DNA from: Plantago elongata
Taxonomy: Eukaryota; Streptophyta; Magnoliopsida; Lamiales; Plantaginaceae
DNA length: 64,000 bases
Assembly: GCA_036897095.1 (NCBI GenBank)
Contig: JAYMSP010000005.1
Coordinates: forward strand, 86,769 to 150,768
Direction of reading: 5' to 3'
Every line of letters begins with the position of its first letter. The first letter of the stretch is position 1. Shown here piece by piece: positions 15,101-26,043 of the stretch. The notes beneath the pieces were generated by a model that saw only the letters and a program-made list of their open reading frames with translations, made no database searches and was not told where the DNA came from. The translations under genes and the position numbers were made by a program.

Positions 15101-18100
15101 AAAAGAAAAGCTATAGAGAACATAAACACGTTCCAGAAACAACACCTTCAGATAATCTTTCTCTAATGACAATCGGCACTGCTCTTGGAATTCTCTAGTA
15201 AAGCCCACCGAAGTTGAGGTAGATGGCAAAAATTCAGATACCTAATAAGATGAACCTTCTACACATAAGAACAAATTCCGAGCAGAAAATTCTATGAAGA
15301 TAAATGAATTAAGTACATTGATTTTCAGGTTATTATTTTCACAAGAGCTATTACCAAAGCTTCCAAAAACATGATTGCAGAAAACTGCACATCGGAACCA
15401 TGGCTCCCAGATATGGCATGTCTCACCTGCAGCATGGAACTGTATGGCTTTGTAAGTCTGACCAAAATACATAATAAATTTATTATTATCGCAACTGCAT
15501 CTGCAATTAAAGAGTTGGCCTATCAGAAACTAGTAAGCTCAAACTTTAGTTGTAGCTATATGGATTTCCAGTTTTCTGGCCAAAGAAGTCAGGCCTCAAG
15601 CTAGGACCACAACCATTGATGTGTGTCGATAAATTCATTTTGTATGCTTCCTGTATCAATGATCATACATAAATTACCACAAAAGGCTCAATGCTGGAAT
15701 CTGGGAGATTTGCAGAGGAAATTAGATGATTGTGTATGAATTCCTAAAAAAGGAGCACATCTCTTTTGGAGATGGGAAGAATATAAAATTTTTACCTTCA
15801 GCTTTCAAAGGTTGACAAAACAAATATTGTTACCTAAGACATAAACAATAATTAAAGCATTGCTTTAAAATTTATATACAATAATACAGAATTACAGATA
15901 ACAATAGAAGACAAGTACGTTTTATAATATCTACTGGTAAAAAATGTTTGAGAAACTCTCTGAGAGTCCGGAAAGTCCTGAGAGTACTACACAAAAAGAT
16001 TCAGCCGCACAATTAGTATACAACAATAAACAATTTACAAATACAGAAAAATCAACAATTTACACACAAAGCCGCACAATTAGTATACATTAATGCAGGA
16101 CTCTCACAAAAACTTGGAGTTTCACAAGTTTTTGTAAAAAGGTTTAGCCCCATACCCTCCACTATCATGCTTCTAAAGTATCAATTTCATTACAAGTTAT
16201 GTACTGTCAATTGACAAATGTGATCATTTAAATGATTACTTACCAACACTTTTGATACATAACCAGAATGTCTGATATCCCCTCACCCACCCCTCGCATA
16301 AAAGCTTCTATATGGTGAAGAGACCACCAGACATGAAGCTGAAGCTGTGTTTTTTCCAGTATGGAGCATGTATATGGGTTTTAAAAATGAAAGCAAAAAA
16401 ATAACACCCAAAAAAAATTCAAATTCTCAGGACTGCAGAAATGAAAAACACAAGCACAGAAGATACCAATTACCATGGACTGCCATTACCTCAACGAAAA
16501 ATGCCTCTTTGTCAGCAGCTGTAAAATCAAGCCTGTTTGAAGAACATTGAAACAAAAACCAATCAGAAAAGTACAAGTTACTATATTCAACTCAGACCAT
16601 ATCTATATAAACAGATAAATAAATGAGAGGATTTAAAGCAATGGTGGTAGGCCACATCCAGGACTACAATAGCAGGTAGTTCATAACTTTTTATCGAGGT
16701 AGTCATGAAAAGAGAGCACTATAACTCTTCGAATAAATTTGGTAGTCATTTATCTTTTTGGAGAATATGAAGGAATGGTCATTTATGAGTTCAAGAAAAT
16801 GTTGGTGCCAGGTGAACAAAACTCTTCACAGGAACAAGTCATATAAAGAGATACGGTGCACTTTCTACCAGATGTATGACTTGTATTGTGATGTTCACTT
16901 TGATACAAAAGTAAGTTTGTCTGAACTGAACAGGCTGGTAAAGATGGATATATATATGAAAAACTGTGGCAAACAAACTGAAAACTGGAAAGCAATGCTA
17001 CTTTTTTCTAGAGGTCAAAAAACATGGCCAATTTCAACATGTTCTCGTGATATATTCCATTTGTGCTCAACCATTCTTTCCCATAAACCAATGAAAGCAA
17101 CATTTTTATGTTCCCTTCAGCTTTGATGGCATATCTCAAGACTGAAAGGTGAAAACACAAAAATAACATGTGATCATCTTTCCTGAGGAAAGACACGAGA
17201 AAACTAGGTTGAAGAACGGGTACAATTTATTCTGGGTTTGTCTTTACCGGAGGCAAGATCTCCTAAGCTACCAATAGACGACATCTACATAATGTTGAAT
17301 TCCTTGTCATAAGCGTGAATATGAATAGTGAACTTTTTTTCCTGATAGGTAATCTGAATTCTGAAAATCTTATATAGATGAGAAAAGGCAATGAACAAGA
17401 ACTAGCGAACACTTTTATGATATATTCCACTATTTTAGGGTCCATGCTTGTATCCAGTAAATAACTTACCAGCCAATTTTGAGCAACTGAGCACCCACGG
17501 TGGCAACCTTCATGAGGACATAATGCTCAGGAGAAGATGCATGTTTCATGATAAAAAACAAACAGAAACTGCAACAATCAACAGAAGTCTTAGCTGTTTA
17601 TATACTTAAGCCAGAAGAAGACATTGTTTAAAACGCTGAAATATTAAACATTTTTATGCAAGGCAAGCTGCAAAACAGAATATTTTCAGCTCAAAATGCA
17701 AGTTGAATTCGGGGCAGATGAAGTATTATATTATATTGCTCTGTAAGTGATCAAGTGTTTGAGAAAATTTACAAATGCAATGTCCAAAACATCTCAGTAA
17801 CTAGTGAAGTTAAACATAATAAAGATAACCTACTAGTAGTGGGCAGGAAATCCATCCAACAGATGGAACTTCAAGATAAAAAAAAACATAATGAACACAG
17901 AGGAATCACAGAGCAAGTCGGAGGAAGCAACAAGCAGTAGTGCATGTTCAGATCGATAGTTCTTTTGATATTTGTATTGTTAGGTTTAACAGTAAAATTC
18001 ATAGCTAAATACTCTGCAAGTGTAAGATATGATTCTCACGGAGCCTAGTTAATCTACCTGAGCTTCTGAATTACCTGATCAATCCTCTCCTATCATCTGG

Positions 18101-20168
18101 GTTGAGCGATGCCCATTCTCGTCCTGCTGCTTTTATAATTGCTCCAGCAGCCTCAAATCTTGCCTTTGCCGACTGAGAATTTTCTGAGGATCGAGTTTCT
18201 CTTGTTAAAAATTGAATAAGAGAAATGAAACAAAAAGTGCAGTCCTATCAGGACTATGGTTCATGGGATGTAATATTTTACCAGTAGCTAGAACATGAGC
18301 AACAGCATAACGAAAAGAGTCATACTTCTCTCAGCATGTATACCTTGACCTCAATTTATTTTACACAATGATTCTAACTTGTTTTCTTGTTTTCTTGTTT
18401 TTAGTTTTTTGCCTTTCCTTTGCCCTTTTACATAAGCCTAAACCAGTAGGCTCCACTCAACAGGTATGTTCATCTACAATTCTACATGTGCTATCATACA
18501 GGGAAAGCCCATCTAATTTATTTCTTGAGCATAATATGGACAGTCAAGATAGGCTATGATTAACATTCATGAGATCCTACAAGCCAAAAACCTTACTGAG
18601 ATGTCAGCATATGAGACTTGATTTTATGTTTGAGTTGAGAGGGTAGAGACAGAAAAGGAAGAGAACCCGAAAAGCACGAGCTTAGCAAACAACTTCCTGG
18701 GTGCTTCTGCCTTTCATTGCACTGTTCAAGAACCACAGTGCACCTGGTACAGACACCTTGATTCCAGTTTTCTTTTTCTTTTCCTTTTTCCTCTCTTTAC
18801 CAGTTTTGCATCTGAGATGTTTGTGAGCACCTCCAAGATTTTAACTAAAACAGGTTACGGGAAACATGTGCAGATCAATCTACCTCGTGATAAGTGAGCA
18901 TTTCAGAATACATCTGTAATTGAGGGGACGGTCCCATAGAAGAAAAGCAAACTTGCAAATAAGCCTCGCAAGTAAATTTGTTTGGAACTTGAAAGGTCCC
19001 CAAGATGTTCAGGTAAACTAACAGATGTCATATAGCATGCAAAAATTATAGCATAATCAAAGTAAGCCGGAGGGATAGTGTACTTAGTCAGGGTATCACT
19101 GCAGATAGCACACTGGGTTGAAAAAGAATAATAAAGGAGACCTTGTGCATTACACAAGCATACCTAGAATGAATTGGCAAGCTTTGTACGGACGAGTTGA
19201 CAGGCTTAAGGACAATATTGTCGCCTCGGAAGCGGCTGGATTTACGCTCGCCTATTTAATTATTTCCATGCGTCCCCAGGCGTCCATGAAACCCAGGAAA
19301 ACAAATAAGTAAACAGCAGAAACAAAACCAGAGCTGAGAGCACTTCATATATAACTTACAATAAGTGTGTACATGATAAAGACCTTTACAGTCCAATGGC
19401 AGTATACAGCCTTATTAGTTAATATGGACTGACATCCACATATATCTGGGTTACATTGTGAATTGAACACATCAGTCAATATAATCCCCCCCCCCCCCCC
19501 CCCCATAACATCTCCCCCTCCCCCCCTTCCTCCCTCGATCCCCCCCCCCCTAAATTAAGTTCCTGGCTCCGACCCTGGGCCATTATACACAGGTTGGCAA
19601 ACACTGCACCTTATTTTAGTGGATACTGGATAGAATATGAAGTTAGGTGCCCAGATTGTTTTTCAATACCAAATGGTAGTTTAGCACTAAAGCATATAGG
19701 TGCTTGGACTTGTATTAATTGTCTGGAGCAACACGGTTACTGGTACATAAACCAGTCCAATATCCTATCAGATCAGTTACCTCCAAGGATCACAGTTCAA
19801 AGCCTATGCACTACCAAACAAACGCAACTAGTGCTTCAGATACGTACATAAACGGTGCAAAAACTCCTGCAGACAGATGATGTAATTCATCTTTAAACAA
19901 TACTCGATAGGCTTTTCCAGAGCTAGAGTTACAGATTCTTTTTATTTCAGCAGTTTCTCATCGATTTCAACCATCTAATAGCGGTTTTGGTAACTTCTAA
20001 ACACTAACGCATGTCAGACTACACGTATTCTAGGGTTCATCGAATGAAATTATGATAGGAAAGTAAAATTACCTGAAAAGAACTGCAGGCCATCTCGATT
20101 GATTGCATTGTTGCTATAAGCTGGGCTAAATCGGCCTCCGGGACGCTTTGGCCGTGGAGGTGATCCAT
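139..20168 (-). CDS. XPO4: Exportin-4-like nuclear export receptor, 31 coding exons, 3' end outside window
   Basis: Karyopherin of the exportin-4 family, which carries cargo proteins through nuclear pores with RanGTP. The N-terminus (MDHLHGQ, then a helix ending EMACSSFQ) starts at ATG 20168-20166. Helical HEAT-like segments continue to ADLVSSAADALLPLLMC. GT-AG exons in coding order: 20168-20073, 19251-19164, 18183-18075, 17568-17470, 16532-16490, 15426-15355, 15241-15146, 14986-14744, 13751-13568, 11095-10984, 10912-10826, 10593-10455, 9825-9732, 9641-9579, 9505-9396, 8426-8322, 7601-7528, 7255-7180, 6773-6549, 6369-6298, 5731-5660, 5399-5335, 5219-5117, 5038-4907, 4366-4223, 3772-3665, 2843-2793, 2721-2644, 2536-2423, 531-335, 208-139. 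They join in frame with no internal stop, about 1107 residues, close to the usual family length. The closing exon lies left of position 1. Family assignment is from remembered plant exportin-4 sequence; single exon borders may be off by a few bases. Confidence 0.9.
532..2422. other. Large intron of the exportin-4 gene with a GC-rich patch
   Basis: This 1.9-kb intron lies between the two exons read as 2536-2423 and 531-335. Most of it is AT-rich with no coding signal. Positions 1315-1530 stand out as GC-rich with repeated GGACCC/GGGTCC words in both orientations, resembling subterminal repeats of plant DNA transposons. I saw no clear terminal inverted repeat or target duplication there. Confidence 0.4.
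11935..12040 (-). pseudogene. Possible captured 5' fragment of an ankyrin-like gene
   Basis: From ATG 12040-12038 on the minus strand the frame reads MVFGRKGKLLHHSANRGDLP, then TVALFLSHSD and a stop near 11933. The LHHSANRGDLPTVALFL stretch has the spacing of an ankyrin helix pair (LHxAAxxGDLxxVxxLL). It lies inside the hAT element, divergent from the TYW3-like fragment with 43 bp between the two ATGs. It could be a second captured gene start, or a chance open frame; I did not recognise the exact parent gene. Confidence 0.35.
12084..12236 (+). pseudogene. Captured 5' fragment of a TYW3-domain (wybutosine tRNA modification) gene
   Basis: From ATG 12084 the frame reads MEFQNQKSAALAAI, then DKSPKGNVDVPIISLL and NSHPSYFTTS. 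This fits the conserved start of plant TYW2/3/4 fusion proteins, where a Lys-Gly followed by Asp, then Asn and (F/Y)FTTS leads into SCSGR. Similarity stops right after FTTS, just before the SCSGR motif, and the frame then runs into unrelated sequence up to a stop near 12389. The piece is inside the hAT element and so is a transduplicated fragment, not a working enzyme. TYW3 proteins methylate a wybutosine precursor at position 37 of tRNA-Phe. The assignment rests on memory of the family. Confidence 0.65.
19252..20072. repeat. Intron 1 of the exportin-4 gene with long poly-C tracts
   Basis: The plus strand carries 19 consecutive C at 19486-19504, further C runs at 19513-19525, and 11 C at 19540-19550. 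On the sense strand of the exportin gene these are G runs able to form G-quadruplexes in DNA or pre-mRNA. Just right of them, TCCTGGCTCCGACCCTG ends at 19577. On the minus strand this reads CAGGGTCGGAGCCAGGA, a motif often found at the ends of plant hAT-like repeats. I found no partner end and no target duplication, so a complete transposon is not claimed. Confidence 0.6.
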
Positions 20169-21675
20169 CGTCAACACTGATACAGTATGCTGACCAGCTC
20201 GGACTCAATCACTCGGGCCTCGGGGCGTGATTGGTAGGAGGCTTTGTGTGTTTTGGTTCTAGTTCAAAAAACATGCGTTTTGATCAAATCGTTTGATACA
20301 TTTGTAAAAACGGAGCTTCACTCATACCATTTCGTCATCTTGTGTCAGTATGTATCGTATCAAACGTAAAATGACTAATAAATTATTATTTACATGATGA
20401 TTTTGTATTGTTTGGTAGGAATTGTCCCGTGTATATGTAATTTGGTTATTTTTCCCCCCATTTGTTAAAATTACTTTTCCAAATTCTCCATTAATTGAAA
20501 TTGGTCATCCTCAATTATATTTTCGACATTTACATTCATTATCTATTTCTGGACTTAGTAAATTATGTACTATTGGAATTCGAGTTTATTTTGTTTAATT
20601 TCTTAATTAAATTACCAACAAATTGAGAAACCCATTTACGTTAATTGTTTCCTTGTACATGAATTGATGTGAAGTTGTTGTAAAGAATTATATAGTGAAT
20701 CTTTTATATATAATAATACAGTAATTTAATTGAAAAAATTGATGTTTCATAGTCATCCATTCAAGTCGGATACCACTTATGTTTCAAAATGAAAAGTTTT
20801 GGAAGGACCAAAACTCTATAAATTTGGAAAGAAACGGAATCTTGTGCAAATTACTTGGAAGCAGAGGGGATATGTGCGTTATAAGATACATGCCTCCTTG
20901 GAACTAAACACTTCCCTCTTATCTTTTTTACCCTTTTGATGAAAAAGCTAATCAAGATATAGAGCAATCTAGATTTAATAGTGAATAAAAATGAATGCAA
21001 ACTCGTTAAGTTCCCTGGTAAAGATAGGAATATTGAAGTTGGTTTTATCATTTATCATTGCACCTTTCAAACTCGTTAAGTTCTTCTTGGTGCATCTTTT
21101 GAACTTATTTGTAGTCTGACACAGACAGGAAAAGAAAATCCTTGCAGCCTAAATGAGGTGAACTGAATAAAAAGTTACAATAAAAGAAACAAGTCAGAGA
21201 GATTCTGAGATTGTAAACTGAAGAGACAACGTCTGCAAAGAAACATACCAAAACAAAGATTTCATAACTCTAGTGTTGTCTGAGTTGTATTGCTCTATAT
21301 ACCTCCGGTTCGCAACTCGTCCCACCGTGAGACACAAAGAAAGAGGTCTTTTTCAACCACATTTTTTTTTGTTTGGGGCACCAGCCACAGGGCCAGGCTG
21401 GTTCCACAGCAACACTTGAAAGAAACACAACGGTCGGACTTTTTTGTTAATAGACACCAATATCGAGTATATTCAGATCATTCCATCTTTCACTTACCGT
21501 TCATAACAAAATTGAGAATTCAATTTATTCACAATCATTGGATTCCACAGACAACTACAACAGTTGCAACACCTAAATGCAGATACAGTTCAAGCACCAT
21601 TACATTAAGCACAGAGTCCTAAAAGAAGTGCCGCATAATTCACAGATACTGTATTGCAGTTTACCAGGTGATCTC
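20169..21675. other. Intergenic upstream region of the exportin-4 gene
   Basis: AT-rich sequence that must contain the exportin-4 promoter and 5' UTR on the minus strand. I could not place a convincing TATA box or transcription start. No coding region, RNA gene or repeat was recognised. Confidence 0.5.
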
Positions 21676-22231
21676 AACAGACAAGTTGCGTTTTCCTACT
21701 AATTGTAGTCCACATCATCTCAGGTTTTGCACCTTCAACTTTTATTATCTTGACCAGTCTAGAGAATTCCTGCACCATTAGAGCTTCTTGGGGTAAATCT
21801 GTAGTAACAGTGCTGAATCGGTTTTGGCTCCCACGTTGTCGTAAGATCATTAAAGCCTGAATTTACAGAGGTAGAAAATCCAGCCTTGTTCTCTTCAACC
21901 GGAACTACAACAATGCAAATGCAACGTTCCGCTTGTTCCAGCTACAGTGAGGTCCATCGACAGGTTGGACAGAAAAGAGCAGTGAAATGTTGCTGTCTTC
22001 CCATCTTCCCAGAGAAGATGGGCACTGCATGCCATAATTACTCCAGCCTTGTTGAGCAGAGTACCTCTCAATGCTAAAAGTGATTTAGGTAACTCAAAAT
22101 CCCCATAAGATCGACCTGATGCAATACCACCCTATATCACCAAGAGCACCCAGGGCATCAAGGTCAGGCTTCACGCGGATGTTGTTTTGCAGAAAATTCT
22201 CATCTGCTGCAAATGTAAAGTGTCTGTGGAT
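21676..22231 (-). pseudogene. Gfo/Idh/MocA-type NAD(P)-dependent oxidoreductase, 3' exon relic
   Basis: Read on the minus strand, a good acceptor (TTTCTTGCAG) is followed by HFTFAADENFLQNN, IRVKPDLDALGALGDIGWY, FELPKSLLALRG, NKAGVIMACSAHLLWEDGKT, FHCSFLSNLSMDLTVAGTSG, FSTSVNSGFNDL and DLPQEALMVQEFSRLVK. This order matches the C-terminal half of plant proteins like At4g09670, a dehydrogenase family with a Rossmann N-terminal domain. At least three frameshifts break it, near 22100-22106, 21909-21916 and 21803-21815, and the end after KTQLV runs into a stop. No Rossmann-domain exon was found upstream. The retained acceptor suggests a decayed DNA-level copy rather than a retrocopy. Confidence 0.8.
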
Positions 22232-23310
22232 CTGCAAGAAAGCATAAGAATATAAATTGCATGTCCACTTCTACTTTTGTATCACACAGCATAATAAGAA
22301 AACCATATTGCAGTTTCAACATGACAACTGTAGTGGTGGTTTTGAGGGAAAAAAAAAAAGACAACTGGAGTGGTTAGTAATGTGCAATACTACTTCATTT
22401 TCAGCTTTGACATTTGTTTCGTTGATCAGTGTTCCATATTTCTAGAAACTAAATGCTGCAAATTTCAGCACGGTTTAAGCAAGGGGAAACCTGTGATTTA
22501 GCTCAAGTGCAGAAAGAAAAAAAACTGCAGGGAGCATGAATCGTTACCACAGGCATACCGGTTATCTTGTTCTCAATTTTAAGTTTGTTATTGGTTTGCT
22601 ATCTAATCCTTTTTTGTACCCTCAAAAGTAGGGGTGCCTCATTAAACTATTCAGTTAACTATTTGGTGGCATCTAGGGGAGCATATATGCAAGCTTATTT
22701 AAGCTGATTATCGGCTTTTACAGGCTCGGGAGCTTTCATAGTTTCGCGATTCGACTAACCATAAGCCCGTTCTTGGGATCTTTTCATATATTTCCTGCTT
22801 TAAGCTACTCTAAACATAATCAGAAGCTCAGAACTACTCATATCATATAGATATTCTTGCAAACACCGATAAATTCTCTAACAACATCTTCGTAAACATG
22901 ATTCAGCAATAAACCACAGAAGAAGAACAATAACACTTACAGACCATTCTGAAACTCTAACATAGTAGAGCTTAAAGAAAATTGAAATTAGTACCACTGA
23001 AGAAGATCCAGCAGCAGCTACTGTTCCCACTCCAGAATCCAAAGATGCTGCGACAAACAAAAATTCAAAAAAAAGGGAAAAAACTCATAATTGATTCCTA
23101 GCACTGTAAAAATCCAGAAGATCAAAGATTTATGAGATATATACCATGCCTATTGTCTGGTGAGAAACAAATGCCAAAAAAATTAACCAAACAAAGAGAA
23201 ATGAAAAGGCTCATACATTTTAAAATTGCAAAAGATTAAAGCTTTATGTGATATATACCATGTCTAGTGTCTAATGAGAAATAAATGCTAATAAAGCTTT
23301 ATGTGATATA
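22232..23310. other. Intergenic AT-rich region with a local duplication
   Basis: No gene was recognised, including no upstream exon for the oxidoreductase relic. Positions 23109-23176 and 23222-23291 are diverged copies of one segment about 113 bp apart. A partial third copy follows at 23292-23315. Shared words include GATATATACCATG and GAGAAA(C/T)AAATGC. Confidence 0.5.
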
Positions 23311-23972
23311 AACACCATCCGCCATGGTGACGCCTCACGACACGTCGTGGTCTGCGTTTTTTCTGCAGTGGTGACGCGTCGTCGCCACGTCATAATTTTT
23401 TTTAACTTTTTTATTATTTTTTTATTTTATTAACATATTATTCATATTATAAGAGTGTCGAGATGTTGAAATGAATAAAATTGTATTTGTAAGCTGTTTT
23501 ATAACTTATTAAGGTTCAAAATTAAAAAATAATTTTTTTTAATAAAACTATATTTAATATATTATAATAATATTTAGAAGTTGAAATTAATACAATTGTA
23601 TTTTTAGATGTTATTTTACAATTTTAAGTTTAATTGAGAGAGAAATTGAGTTCGGGATTGAATGATTAAAAAATAATCGGATTCATTCGTAGATTTCGAA
23701 GAGACGAATCCGTTGGTAGTTTTATATATTTTTTATATTTATATTTTTCAAGTTATTCGCGTTTGAAATCGAATAAAATATAAAAAGTTAAAAAAAAAAC
23801 AAAAAGAAAAATAGAAGGGCCACTTGGTAGCCGCTACTTAGCTGCTACCAAGCACTACACCGCACCATGGCATGGTGCAGTGTCTAATGACGTGCATCAT
23901 TGGCAAATCAATTGATGCGTGATGGCACGGCATCGTCTACGACGCCGCACGACGACGTGTTCATTGGAGAAT
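23311..23972. mobile_element. Probable degraded DNA transposon, PIF/Harbinger-like appearance
   Basis: Both ends are CG-rich while the middle is very AT-rich. The left end has CACCATCCGCCATGGTGACG and ACGACACGTCG. The reverse complement of the right end begins TCTCCAATGAACACGTCGTC. The shared NCNCCA start and the CGTCG/ACGACG words suggest imperfect terminal inverted repeats of a short non-autonomous element. I could not find an exact 3-bp target duplication, and there is no transposase frame, so the class is tentative. Confidence 0.35.
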
Positions 23973-25938
23973 ACTATAGTAATTATGAAATAATATTGCT
24001 CTTTTCTCAGTAAAGGCTTATCGTAAAGTAAGGACTTCATTTTTAACTTCTATGTGTAATTGTATAGTTTATTGGTTTTACGCCTTACGTATTATATTGT
24101 CTATTATTAGAACTATTTACTATATTATATTTATAAAGGATAACAGGGAGTGCCTTTCCTTTCTATTGAGATACACTGCCTTTAAAATATTAGTGAGAGG
24201 AAGAGTCTACTCTAGTACCCTATAAAATTAAGCAAGGCTTAACTAAACATTGAGTAGTTATAACGTCCCTTCTTTTATGCATGCTCTCCGATAAGGCGTA
24301 TTCACTGATAAGGTACCCAAATCTATTAAGTTGTTTGCTAAAAGGAGCTTTATGTACTTCTTGTTACTAAGGAAAGACTAATTAAGGTGTTAAGAGGAAA
24401 AGGTATACCCTCCCATTTATTAAATAAATCTTAGGAATAACTCACTTATTAGATAGTATAATCGTTATATAACTTAGGAAAATAGAGTAGAGTATAATAG
24501 GGTTTAATGGTCTCTTATTTAGCCCTTAGATTACCTATAAACTCTAGTTTAAGAGGGAGGGAGTCCTTATAGAGTAATTCGCACACTTTAACTTTAGTAG
24601 AAGAGTACCTAATAAATCACTTATAAGATATACCCTTAACTATATTAATAAATACGTACACTTTAAGCAATGTCTTATATACTCGTAGAATATTTAATTG
24701 TAGAAACTTGAATAATTAATACTTGCTAAATAATTATTTAAAATATAAGAAAGAAGCATACTTCCTAAGTAGTATTGTCTTATCTTATCTTATTCCTATA
24801 AAATTGAGCAGGGTGCTATAGTACTAAAGGAGATAAAGGAAGTAATCCCTGCCATAGCTAGTATTGACAACAAAGTGTAAGGTTTGAGTCACGTTAGCTG
24901 AAAAAGAAAGATCACTAGTATTTAATTTTAAATTAAGATATTACAATTTAGGTGGGAAAAGAGCGTAAATAGTAAAATTCGCATGAAATTTAGAATGACA
25001 TGTGTATTGGTGAAAGTTTAAAAAAACGATTTAATGTTCTTAAATATATATTTTATAAAATTAAAAAAATATATATTTTACATAAATAATACGAGTAATG
25101 TTCTATGAGCATCTACTTTGTATTTTTTTTGACATATACTCTCCCGTCCCAGTTTCGTTGTCTCATTTTTAACCTTTTATGATCTATGTTTAAAAACTTG
25201 ATTTATTCATATATTATATTTTTAAAGAATTTTTAAAATTATATAATAAAAATTTAACATGTGATATTTAATAATATTATTTTTTATTTTTTTACCAATA
25301 TTTAAGTTAATAACATACGAAGTATTAAAATATTGATTATAAAAAATTAAAATGGGATCATAAAATTAGTACGGAGGTTGTATAGATAGAATATTAAAAA
25401 AGTTAAAATGAGAGGTTGTATGTACATTAAACTGTTTGCATCTTTGGTCAAATCCATAATAAATTTGGTTTTTCATGAATGAAGACGGTACAATAACAAA
25501 AGGAGAAAGAAGCTGAGGAAGCAAATTAAAAGGCATCACGTGCAAGTCACGCGGTAAAGGCAATCAAGCAGCAGGTTCATTCACCAGAATCGCCCAGATT
25601 TGGACTTGCATTTCTTCCGCTACCTTCCTTTTCCGGTTTCACATAACTACTACCCATTCTACTCTCACCTTTCCCTTTTTCCCCTTTTCCAATTATTACC
25701 TGAATACAATTGTCACCATCACCATCATCTCTCTCGCAGACACTCATTTCTGCTCCTCCAAGGGTTTCCCGTTCGCTACCAATCGACACAATCAACCCGA
25801 TCGCGTTTTTTTTCTGTATCTCTGTTGTTGTTGTATGAATCAGTGCCGTAAATCTGAAATGTTGAGGAGAAGCTTGGAAGATCCGTAACCGGAGGGAATT
25901 TTCGTTCGATATTGGAATTCGGAATAGGGCTACGTTTG
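23973..25938. other. Intergenic region with a composition anomaly, then PP2A-gene upstream DNA
   Basis: Positions 23980-24870 are rich in TA and AAG/CTTA words and poor in CA and TG, most strongly at 24421-24660. No gene or repeat family was recognised there. Positions 25100-25580 are ordinary AT-rich DNA. From about 25600 a C/T-rich segment begins that is probably the promoter-proximal region and 5' UTR of the downstream PP2A subunit gene. Confidence 0.5.
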
Positions 25939-26043
25939 ATGATTCAGGGATCAATTGAAGATCTATCGTCTGTCAGTGTTGTTATTAATAATAGCGATTG
26001 TTGTAGCTGCGGAATTTGGCGAGGGAATGGATATGGAGATTAA
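25939..26043 (+). promoter_or_regulatory. Upstream ORF overlapping the PP2A B'' start codon
   Basis: An ATG at 25939 opens a 34-codon frame (MIQGSIEDLSSVSVV and on) that ends at TAA 26041-26043, 14 bp past the main ATG at 26027 and in a different frame. If the transcript includes it, scanning ribosomes would meet this ATG first, which could lower translation of the main protein. Whether the mRNA starts upstream of 25939 is inferred, not seen. Confidence 0.4.

Noticed and set aside
19594-19851. 85-codon plus-strand open frame
   Set aside because: It lies in exportin-4 intron 1, has no recognisable domain, and opens inside repeat-like DNA. Treated as chance.
22624-22760. TAGGGGTG start as another hAT end
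   Set aside because: Only the first 8 bases resemble the 11725 element, and no matching opposite end or target duplication follows.
25955-26026. N-terminal extension of the PP2A B'' subunit (hydrophobic, signal-like)
   Set aside because: The in-frame opening codon at 25955 is TTG, not ATG. The hydrophobic residues are translated 5' UTR and do not fit a cytosolic phosphatase subunit.
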